Source: Micavibrio_B sp044238965
GTDB lineage: Bacteria > Pseudomonadota > Alphaproteobacteria > Micavibrionales > Micavibrionaceae
Direction: 5' to 3'
Length of the DNA stretch: 23,768 bases
Assembly (NCBI GenBank): GCA_044238965.1
Contig: JBIICJ010000024.1
Span: 1 to 23,768, forward strand
Both the position numbers and the translations under genes were made by a program. Below, piece by piece: positions 14,220 to 21,227 of the stretch. Every line of letters starts with the position of its first letter. The first letter of the stretch is position 1. A model generated the notes under the pieces. That model made no database searches and had not been told where the DNA came from. It worked only from the letters and a program-made list of their open reading frames with translations.

Positions 14220-17200
14220 ACCTTCGAGCGCTTTGACAGCATCTTCGGTTTTAATATTTTTTGGATCAGAGATAATATTATTCACCGCATCATCAGGCGT
14301 TGCCGCAGGTACGGGCGCACTTGGCGTAGATGCAGGCTCAGTGTTAGGTTCTGGCGCAGTTTCCACAGGCGCGGGCGCGGCGGCAGGTTGTTCTTGCTTC
14401 TTAATTCCTAACAATCCGCCTAATGCACCACCGACATCGCCACCCAAACGTTTTTCCAATTCTTTGGTAATCAGTTTTTCAACTTTTTTCTGTGCGCGTT
14501 GTTTCAAATAATTTTCAATGATACTTCCGCCTGTTTGAATAGGGCTATCCAATGGCCCCGCAATTTTAAATTCAAATGGAGGGATGTCTGTATTTTTGAC
14601 CGTCATTTTGTTTGATAAATCAATTGTCCAACGAGGTAAGTTTAAATTACCCGTACTGTCAATTGCGGCGGTGGGGCCATTCAAATTAATCTGATTAAAA
14701 TTAACAATGCCAGACGAAATATCAAATCCAACTTTCATTGTATCAAATTTTGTCGAACCCGCTTGGAATGAGCCATATAACGATCCTGCACGCTCTAATG
14801 GTTTAAAGCTTCCGCGCGCGGCTTCGGCCAATTTACCCGCATCAACACCATTCACAATAATATTTTGACCATTCAAATTACCATTACCTGACAATGATTG
14901 AATAAGTGCCGCAGGCGATAACCCCACCGCGTTTACCTTCACATCAAAATTATTGATCAAACCTTGGAATGTATTTTTTTGCGCATTGGCAACAGCGCTG
15001 TGTAATTTTTCGGCGCGAATATTTTTCGCACTCAAATTACCTGCAATAGATAACGGATCACGATCACTCGCGCCCGCTTTCACTGTACCGTTTAATGAGG
15101 CTGAACCGCCAAACATATTTGCGCTTAAGTCACGCAACGATAACGTGCCGTCGTTTAACACAAATGAAAATTTCGGGTTATCAAAACGCCATTCCCCTTG
15201 CGTTAGGCTTTGCGCCTGTACCGCTAAATCTGCATTAAAATTACGCATCCATCCGACATTGATGGCTTCGCGCGACCATCGCGCTGAACCCGATGGTTTT
15301 GCAGATGTCGTACCACCCACAGCCGTTGCCGCCGAAGATGTTGGCGCTGATGAATCCAATTCCACAGCACCCAAAATCAACGATCCATTTAATGATGGCT
15401 TCCCACTATTACTAAAGGTCAAACCACCATTCACAGATGTTGATCCAATTTTACCCGTTAATCCCGCCAGACGATATTGATCTTTATCCCACGAAATATT
15501 TGACGATAAATTCATAGCGCCGCGAAAACTTTTTGGTGGCGCAAACCCTTTGGCAAAAATGCCGATAGCATCGGCGACATTTCCATGACTTAATTTCGCG
15601 CTTAATTGTTGAATCTTCGGCGCGACCATCACATCGCCAACATTCCCCTTCCCGCTTGCCTGAAAACCCCACACCGATGTTGTGGCATCAAACCCTAATT
15701 GTTCTAATGATCCTGTGAAACGACCATTTAAACCCACAGCGCCCAATGGTTTTGGCAATTTGGGCAATGTGGCGCCAAATGAACTTGCGAGCTGCTCCGC
15801 ATTTCCTGTTTTAGCATTCACGCTTAAATTAAGACCAGATAATTTTGTCGTATCAGCAATTGCACCCGATATCATTAATGATGTATCGGCAAAGGCAGTG
15901 AATGATAATTTTGTAATTTGTGCTGATGCATCCTTAGCTGTGACATCAACAACCATATTTGAAAATTCACGACCGCCAATATTTAAAGATTTAATATCGG
16001 ATTTCACATTTCCTTCGAAAGGGAGCGCAAAACCAGTTACGCCTACCACTTTTGATTTATTATCATTGCTGGCTTTTTGTGCCGCACTTTCGGTCGGTGC
16101 AATATATTGTTTTTGCAAATCATCTAAATCCAAACGCGGGGAAGATATCGCCACATTTAAACCAATTTTTTGTTTGTCTTTCGGCAAACGAATAGAACCC
16201 GCAATATTCACAGCTTGCCCATCCAATGCGATAGATGCCGTTTGAATAGTCAACACATTATTGGCAAATCGCGCCGACGCATTCGCACTTAAGTCTGCCA
16301 AAATTTTCACAGGTAAATCAACATTTGATGCATCTTTGGTACGTGATTGTAAATTTAATGTGACCAATGGCGATGCGCCTGATTTTAATTCAGTTAATTT
16401 AACAGAGCCGACATAATCCAACACGCCTGTTTTTAGTGATAAATTATTGGCAGAAAATTCATCACCATTAAACATGATATTTGATTGTAATGATAATTTG
16501 GGGCCAATGCCTTTGGGTAATTTTGTTTCTTTACCTGTCAAAGCTTGCGATGCTTTGGCAATATCGGCGATTTGCAAATCAAGATCGCCTTTTGTATTAA
16601 TAATATCACCCATCGCGATTGATTGATTGATCGTTGCCTTAATATTTGCTTTGGGAAGTTCAACAACCCCTTTTATATCAATCGGTTTTTGATCTTTGGG
16701 GAGGGCAGAGATAGATATATCAAATTTTGTATCTAATTTATTCCATACCGCATCACCCGCGATATCAAACGGTCCATCGAGCGATTCCATTTTGATATCT
16801 GTATTTAAATTTGAAATCGATTGTTTGGTATTTTTTTGCTGGTTTTCAATTGTGACTTGGGCATTTTCAATTGACACTGCACCAATTTTTACGGCAGCCG
16901 CGGGTGATGATTGAGTTACATTTGCAGCATTTGTATCTTGTACTACCCCTACAGGTTTTTGCGCCTGCCATAAATTGACGCCTTGCGCATCAGTGACTAA
17001 TTGTACTACTGAATCTTTTAATAAAATTGATTGCACCTCAACTGATTTATTAAACAAAGGTGTCAATGCCACGCGCACTTGCGCCTTACCCACTTTTAAA
17101 AATTCATGCGCGCCATTTTTGACAACAACATCATTCATGGTGACTTGCGGTAATGGCAAAATTATAATGCCTATATTGCCTTGCCAATCGACATCATAAC

Positions 17201-17378
17201 CCGATGCTTCCTTGACCTTTTGCTGAATTAAAGATTTATATTTTGATTGATCCAGAAATTGAGGAATAATGAACGATGCACCAACAATCACCGCCAGTAT
17301 AACACCAGATATAATTGTCCAAAGCGGTAATTTTAATTTGCGTTTTGGTTCGTCGAAACTGTCGGAATGTGTGTTCAT
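14205..17378 (-). CDS. AsmA family envelope protein
   Basis: This is a 1057-residue AsmA-like protein. A single membrane helix at about 19-40 follows a basic N-terminus (PKRKLKLPLW), and the rest should lie in the periplasm. The early segment KYKSLIQQKVKEASGYDVDWQGNIGIIILPLPQVTMNDVVVKN matches the AsmA start (L+..i+..v.+.tGr.l...G.......P.....dv.v.N). Long beta-rich repeats and a late NGVDAGKLAEAARGSFKPLERA..GSF AsmA_2-like region follow. The last 58 residues include a Pro/Ala-rich linker and end in ALEGLFGQ. AsmA relatives are bridge-like proteins linked to lipid transport and outer-membrane assembly. It starts 18 bases after phaB with an AGAGG site, so it is probably co-transcribed with the PHB genes, an odd partnership. 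Confidence 0.88.
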   Translation of the reverse strand: MNTHSDSFDEPKRKLKLPLWTIISGVILAVIVGASFIIPQFLDQSKYKSLIQQKVKEASGYDVDWQGNIGIIILPLPQVTMNDVVVKNGAHEFLKVGKAQVRVALTPLFNKSVEVQSILLKDSVVQLVTDAQGVNLWQAQKPVGVVQDTNAANVTQSSPAAAVKIGAVSIENAQVTIENQQKNTKQSISNLNTDIKMESLDGPFDIAGDAVWNKLDTKFDISISALPKDQKPIDIKGVVELPKANIKATINQSIAMGDIINTKGDLDLQIADIAKASQALTGKETKLPKGIGPKLSLQSNIMFNGDEFSANNLSLKTGVLDYVGSVKLTELKSGASPLVTLNLQSRTKDASNVDLPVKILADLSANASARFANNVLTIQTASIALDGQAVNIAGSIRLPKDKQKIGLNVAISSPRLDLDDLQKQYIAPTESAAQKASNDNKSKVVGVTGFALPFEGNVKSDIKSLNIGGREFSNMVVDVTAKDASAQITKLSFTAFADTSLMISGAIADTTKLSGLNLSVNAKTGNAEQLASSFGATLPKLPKPLGAVGLNGRFTGSLEQLGFDATTSVWGFQASGKGNVGDVMVAPKIQQLSAKLSHGNVADAIGIFAKGFAPPKSFRGAMNLSSNISWDKDQYRLAGLTGKIGSTSVNGGLTFSNSGKPSLNGSLILGAVELDSSAPTSSAATAVGGTTSAKPSGSARWSREAINVGWMRNFNADLAVQAQSLTQGEWRFDNPKFSFVLNDGTLSLRDLSANMFGGSASLNGTVKAGASDRDPLSIAGNLSAKNIRAEKLHSAVANAQKNTFQGLINNFDVKVNAVGLSPAALIQSLSGNGNLNGQNIIVNGVDAGKLAEAARGSFKPLERAGSLYGSFQAGSTKFDTMKVGFDISSGIVNFNQINLNGPTAAIDSTGNLNLPRWTIDLSNKMTVKNTDIPPFEFKIAGPLDSPIQTGGSIIENYLKQRAQKKVEKLITKELEKRLGGDVGGALGGLLGIKKQEQPAAAPAPVETAPEPNTEPASTPSAPVPAATPDDAVNNIISDPKNIKTEDAVKALEGLFGQ

Positions 17379-17396
17379 TGATAACCTCTTTTTCTA

Positions 17397-18134
17397 TTAA
17401 GAAGTCATATACTGTCCACCATTTATGGTCAATGTTGAGCCCGTGATAAACCCTGCCTTATCCGAGGCTAAAAACACCACTAAATCGGCAATTTCTTGGG
17501 GTTTGCCCATACGTGCCGCGGGAATGGTGCGAATGATCGAATCCAATATTTCTTTTGGCATAGTCGCGGTCATATCAGTTTCAATGTAACCAGGGCAAAT
17601 GGCATTTACAGTTATTCCCTTTGCCGCACTTTCGAGCGCGAGTGATTTGGTAAAGCCAAGCATCCCCGCCTTTGCGGCCGCATAATTAGTTTGCCCCAAT
17701 TGTCCCTTTTGACCGTTAATCGAGCTGATGTTCACAATACGGCCATGGGCGCGATCACGCATACCATTAATGACCGCGCGGCACATATTAAAACATGATG
17801 TCAAATTTGTTTCCATCACGGTGTGCCAATGATCGAATGTTGATTTATGCAACATCGCATCCTTTGTAATGCCCGCATTATTGACAAGTAACGATACCGA
17901 CCCCATTTGTTCCTCGATAGTTTTGACAATTGATTGGCAAGCCTCAAAATTCGCAACATCACATTTAAATGTTTTCGCGCCTGTTTCATTCGCACATTTT
18001 TGCGCGCTCTCTTCATTACCATGATATAAAGCCGCAACATCATATCCTTCGGCGCGCAATGCTTTAACAATCGACAATCCAATCCCGCGTGTGCCACCTG
18101 TGACAATTGCAATTTTTTTATTTGTGCCTGACAT
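17397..18134 (-). CDS. phaB: Acetoacetyl-CoA reductase (PhaB)
   Basis: PhaB reduces acetoacetyl-CoA to (R)-3-hydroxybutyryl-CoA, the monomer for polyhydroxybutyrate. It is a 245-residue short-chain dehydrogenase. The Rossmann motif is TGGTRGIG (12-19), NNAG lies near 86-89, and the catalytic set is Ser137/138 in NISSINGQKGQLGQ, Tyr151 and Lys155 in NYAAAK. The INGQKGQLGQTNYAAAKAGMLGFTKSLA stretch is characteristic of PhaB rather than FabG, and the position directly after phaA supports this. GAGGA precedes the ATG. FabG would be the main alternative, but is unlikely. Confidence 0.93.
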   Translation of the reverse strand: MSGTNKKIAIVTGGTRGIGLSIVKALRAEGYDVAALYHGNEESAQKCANETGAKTFKCDVANFEACQSIVKTIEEQMGSVSLLVNNAGITKDAMLHKSTFDHWHTVMETNLTSCFNMCRAVINGMRDRAHGRIVNISSINGQKGQLGQTNYAAAKAGMLGFTKSLALESAAKGITVNAICPGYIETDMTATMPKEILDSIIRTIPAARMGKPQEIADLVVFLASDKAGFITGSTLTINGGQYMTS

Positions 18135-18155
18135 TTTATCTTTTCCTCAAATGAA

Positions 18156-19343
18156 TTAAATTTTCTCAATACACATAGCAACGCCCATGCCACCACCAAT
18201 GCATAATGTTGCCAAACCTTTTTGTTTGCCTTCGGTGTGGAGCGCGTGAATTAATGTAACAAGCACGCGCGCGCCCGATGCCCCAATTGGATGCCCCAAC
18301 GCAATCGCACCGCCATAAATATTGGTTTTGGTAGGATCAAATTTCATATCTTTTAATACCGCGAGTGACTGCGCAGCAAAAGCTTCGTTTGATTCAATTA
18401 AATCGAGATCATCAACATTCCATCCCGCCTTTGATAACGCCGCTTGTGACGCGGGCACAGGCCCCGTCCCCATAATTTTTGGATCAACGCCTGCCGTTGC
18501 ATATGACACAATTTTAACAAGTGGTTTTAAACTACGTTTAACGGCTTCTGATTGGCGCATTACCATGACCGCCGCCGCACCATCATTAATGCCCGATGCA
18601 TTACCTGCGGTGACTGTGCCATCTGATTTAAACGCAGGGCGAAGCGCTGATAATGATTCAATAGTTGTCCCCGCACGCGGGAATTCATCTTTATCAAAAA
18701 CAATCTCTTGTTTCTTTTGTTTGATGGTTACAGGTACAATTTCATTTTTGAATTTACCTGCGTTGATTGCGGCTTCTGCTTTTTGTTGGCTTGATGCAGC
18801 AAACGCATCTTGATCAGCGCGCGATAAACCATATTTTTCGGCTATATTTTCAGCAGTAATCCCCATGTGGTAATCATTAAATGCATCCCATAAACCATCG
18901 CGAATCATAGTGTCATCCAATTCACCATTGCCCATCTTCACGCCGCCGCGCATGTATATCGCGTGCTTTGATTGCGACATATTTTCCTGACCACCTGCGA
19001 TCACGATATTTGCATCACCGCACGCAATTGATTGTGCGGCGAGTGCAACCGCACGCAATCCAGATCCACATACTTGGTTAATCGTCATTGCTGTTTTCGT
19101 ATGATCAATCCCTGATTTGATGGCTGTTTGACGCGCGGGGTTTTGTCCCGCGCCCGCCGTTAAAACTTGTCCTAAAATAACATCATCAATATCTGCACCA
19201 GATATTTTTGTATCACTCAAAATTTGTTTGATAACAATTGCACCCAAATCAGGCGCAGATACAGTTGACAGACTTCCTAAAAAATTTCCAATCGCGGTGC
19301 GTTTGGCGGCGACAATAACAATCGGATCAGATGATGATGACAT
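18156..19343 (-). CDS. phaA: Acetyl-CoA C-acetyltransferase (PhaA, beta-ketothiolase)
   Basis: PhaA joins two acetyl-CoA to acetoacetyl-CoA, the first step of PHB synthesis. It is a 395-residue biosynthetic thiolase. The nucleophile is Cys92 in INQVCGSGLRA, and the second pair is His351 (GHPIGASG) and Cys381 (CIGGGMG), each offset by three from the Zoogloea enzyme. NASGINDGAAAV and NEAFAAQ are also present. An AGAGGG site lies just before the ATG. It sits between phaC (85 bases upstream, with its own candidate promoter in the gap) and phaB (21 bases downstream). Confidence 0.96.
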   Translation of the reverse strand: MSSSSDPIVIVAAKRTAIGNFLGSLSTVSAPDLGAIVIKQILSDTKISGADIDDVILGQVLTAGAGQNPARQTAIKSGIDHTKTAMTINQVCGSGLRAVALAAQSIACGDANIVIAGGQENMSQSKHAIYMRGGVKMGNGELDDTMIRDGLWDAFNDYHMGITAENIAEKYGLSRADQDAFAASSQQKAEAAINAGKFKNEIVPVTIKQKKQEIVFDKDEFPRAGTTIESLSALRPAFKSDGTVTAGNASGINDGAAAVMVMRQSEAVKRSLKPLVKIVSYATAGVDPKIMGTGPVPASQAALSKAGWNVDDLDLIESNEAFAAQSLAVLKDMKFDPTKTNIYGGAIALGHPIGASGARVLVTLIHALHTEGKQKGLATLCIGGGMGVAMCIEKI

Positions 19344-19388
19344 GGTATATTTCCCTCTGGCGAAACATAAAAAAAATGAACGGGATAA

Positions 19389-19399
19389 TGTGCGTAATA
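19389..19399 (-). promoter_or_regulatory. Shared element TATTACGCACA before phaA (possible PhaR operator)
   Basis: Read on the minus strand, TATTACGCACA is matched at 10 of 11 bases by TATTATGCACA upstream of phaC at 20601-20611, in the same orientation to the gene it precedes. It includes the candidate -10 of phaA. A PHB-related regulator binding here would block transcription. The PhaR link is inferred from position; alphaproteobacterial PhaR proteins are known to bind TGC-containing sites. Confidence 0.35.
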
Positions 19400-19423
19400 T
19401 GCACGTGAATGGGGATTTTTCAA
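19394..19423 (-). promoter_or_regulatory. Candidate promoter for phaA-phaB
   Basis: On the minus strand TTGAAA (19418-19423) and TATTAC (19394-19399) are separated by 18 bases. Transcription would start near 19387, leaving a leader of roughly 45 nt. The -10 lies between GTGC (19390-19393) and GCAC (19401-19404), a short inverted repeat that could bind a repressor. So phaAB may be expressed apart from phaC. Confidence 0.45.
19399..19421. repeat. Copy 1 of a 23-bp imperfect repeat in the pha locus
   Basis: These 23 bases match 20539-20561 at 20 positions, including 15 in a row (GAATGGGGATTTTTC, plus strand, 19407-19421). This copy lies in the phaC-phaA gap within the candidate phaA promoter and touches the shared TATTAC element. 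Confidence 0.6.
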
Positions 19424-19428
19424 GCCCT

Positions 19429-20577
19429 TCACATACCGCAATGCGTCATAAAAAAGTCACGAAGCGGTGCCCATAATATATCCCGCGCCTGCCGTCCCAT
19501 CATTAAACTGATATGCCCTGTATCCGCCCGTAAAATCGTCACATTAGATAATTGCTGACAAATACCCATCGCTGATTGTGGCGGGACAATCCGATCCTTT
19601 TGCGGGACGGTCACATGACATGGTTTTTTGATCTTGCGGGCATCGATGATCGTTCTGCCCACGCGCCACTTCCCCAATACAATTTCATTATCAATATACC
19701 ATTTCGATACGCTTTCGATTAGCAAGGGTGATGGAATATCCGCACCATTATTTAGCCAATCCTCAACTTCGATAAATATCTTGGTTACCTCATCTTCGGG
19801 ATTCATATCGGCAAAGGCCGAAAATTTCCGTGCGATTTGCGCAGGATCAACCCCCAAAAAGATCATTTGAAGCCAATCGGCGGGCACATAATCGATTGCC
19901 TTGATCTTTGGCAATCCGTCCTGTGACCAATTGACCAATTGTTCGGCAAAATTACCATCGACAGAGGCATGAAAATCCCATGGCGTTGCCACGAAACTAA
20001 GGGCTTTAAAGAATGTTGGATATAAAATATCGGCAGCAGCGAGCAATATCCCACCCATGCAATACCCAACGCCGCAAATGGGCGTCGCTTGATCGTGTTC
20101 CATAAAATCCACGATCGATTTCATGCGATCACACAAAATGGATTCAAAATTACGCAATAATGGATCGTTTTTTAAATCACCCCAATCAATGATAAACACA
20201 TCAAAGCCTTGCGATGCCATATATTGCGCGAATGATCTGTCTTTATACAAATCAACAATTTCATATCCGTTGATCAGCGATGGTACGATCAGAATCCGCG
20301 CGCGCGCCGTGCCTGTTGCCGAACGATAACATCGTAAATGCGTTTCACCCTCGCTCCACACTGATGGTGGATGCTGGCGCGGCACTTGATCAACCGATAC
20401 ATATTTCTGTATGCCACGCAGAGCTTTTTCCATACTTGAGGCGATATCTTGCCCCTGCTCCTCTTTCCAGAAATCATCTGATAAAATGCGTCCTTCGCGG
20501 GTTGGTGCCTCAGCCAAACCCGCCGCCGCCATGCCCACATGCAACAGAATGGGGATTTTTCGTGCGCTTTTTCTCAT
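19429..20577 (-). CDS. phaC: Short PHA synthase-like alpha/beta hydrolase (PhaC)
   Basis: PhaC polymerises 3-hydroxyacyl-CoA into polyhydroxyalkanoate at granule surfaces. This 382-residue protein has the synthase-type lipase box GYCMGG with nucleophile Cys173 where lipases have Ser. It also has FIIDWGDLKNDP, and the remaining triad members Asp328 (PQKDRIVPP) and His355 (TGHISLMMG). Its length is near class III PhaC (about 355) and far below class I (about 590), yet no PhaE-like partner is seen. The start is uncertain: the ATG at 20577 has AGAGGA only one base away, and an in-frame ATG at residue 16 is possible. It heads phaC-phaA-phaB and is divergent from phaR. A depolymerase is less likely because of the cysteine. 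Confidence 0.85.
   Translation of the reverse strand: MRKSARKIPILLHVGMAAAGLAEAPTREGRILSDDFWKEEQGQDIASSMEKALRGIQKYVSVDQVPRQHPPSVWSEGETHLRCYRSATGTARARILIVPSLINGYEIVDLYKDRSFAQYMASQGFDVFIIDWGDLKNDPLLRNFESILCDRMKSIVDFMEHDQATPICGVGYCMGGILLAAADILYPTFFKALSFVATPWDFHASVDGNFAEQLVNWSQDGLPKIKAIDYVPADWLQMIFLGVDPAQIARKFSAFADMNPEDEVTKIFIEVEDWLNNGADIPSPLLIESVSKWYIDNEIVLGKWRVGRTIIDARKIKKPCHVTVPQKDRIVPPQSAMGICQQLSNVTILRADTGHISLMMGRQARDILWAPLRDFFMTHCGM
20539..20561. repeat. Copy 2 of the 23-bp imperfect repeat, inside phaC 5' end
   Basis: This copy matches 19399-19421 at 20 of 23 bases, with the same orientation. It lies within codons 6-13 of phaC as called (K-I-P-I-L-L-H region). If phaC really starts at its internal ATG (residue 16), the repeat would be upstream of the gene. 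Confidence 0.6.
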
Positions 20578-20600
20578 TCCTCTAGCCCGATGTTAAAATT

Positions 20601-20611
20601 TGTGCATAATA
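20601..20611 (-). promoter_or_regulatory. Shared element TATTATGCACA in the phaC-phaR divergent region
   Basis: This minus-strand element matches the one before phaA (19389-19399) with one difference. Its TATTAT could be the -10 of phaC, although no good -35 is seen upstream. It sits in the 78-bp gap between divergent phaC and phaR, so a protein bound here could control both. The AGGA ribosome-binding site of phaR is at the far end of this gap. Confidence 0.35.
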
Positions 20612-20655
20612 ACAAGAGATTGCGTTCCCATTTTAAGAAACAAAAGGAATTTACC

Positions 20656-21204
20656 ATGCCTCCCAAAAAAGGTAGCGATCAACCCGTCGTTATTAAAAAA
20701 TATGCGAACCGCCGTTTATATGACACAGGTCGTTCCAGCTATGTCACTTTGGACGATCTCGCCCAAATGATCAAGGACGGTTATGAATTCAATGTTTACG
20801 ATGCTAAAACGGGCGATGATTTAACCCGCCAAGTATTGACGCAAATTATCGTCGAACAAGAAGGCAAAGAAACAGGCAATTTATTGCCAATTAATTTCCT
20901 ACGCCAATTAATTGGTTTTTATGGCGATAACATGAGCCCAATGGTGCCAAATTATTTGGAACAAGCCTTCACCCTTTTCACCCAACAACAAGATCAATTT
21001 CGCGATCAAATAAAAAAATCAATGGGTGGCGCGAACCCAACTGCGGGAACAACGCCACAATTTGGTAACATGTTCTCTATGCAGACACTCGAAGATTTGT
21101 CCAAACAAAACATGGCTATGTTTGAACAAGCCATGAAAGCATTCAGTCAATTTCAACAAGGGGTTCAATCAGGTAAAAATCCGTTTGATCCGACTAAGAA
21201 ATAA
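20656..21204 (+). CDS. phaR: PHB synthesis transcriptional regulator PhaR
   Basis: PhaR represses phasin and PHB genes until it is titrated by nascent polymer. I start it at the ATG at 20656, preceded by AGGA, giving 182 residues; the frame is open further upstream but overlaps the phaC start region. Residues 10-70 are the PHB/PHA DNA-binding domain (VIKKYANRRLYDTGRSSYVTLDDLAQMIKDGYEFNVYDAKTGDDLTRQVLTQIIVEQE). Residues about 74-113 form the PHB_acc domain (NLLPINFLRQLIGFYGDNMSPMVPNYLEQAF). The Gln- and Met-rich tail ends in NPFDPTKK. It is divergent from phaC, the typical arrangement. It is unrelated to the Bacillus PhaR that is a synthase subunit. Confidence 0.94.
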   Translation: MPPKKGSDQPVVIKKYANRRLYDTGRSSYVTLDDLAQMIKDGYEFNVYDAKTGDDLTRQVLTQIIVEQEGKETGNLLPINFLRQLIGFYGDNMSPMVPNYLEQAFTLFTQQQDQFRDQIKKSMGGANPTAGTTPQFGNMFSMQTLEDLSKQNMAMFEQAMKAFSQFQQGVQSGKNPFDPTKK

Positions 21205-21227
21205 ATAAAATAAAGTAAAGTAAAATT

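Noticed and set aside
20539..20655. Upstream extension of phaR
   Set aside because: It would overlap the divergent phaC start and has no family match; the ATG at 20656 has AGGA and begins the conserved domain at the expected distance.
20656..21204. PhaR as a class IV synthase subunit for the short PhaC
   Set aside because: The domains are the DNA-binding and PHB_acc regions of the regulator, not the Bacillus synthase subunit.
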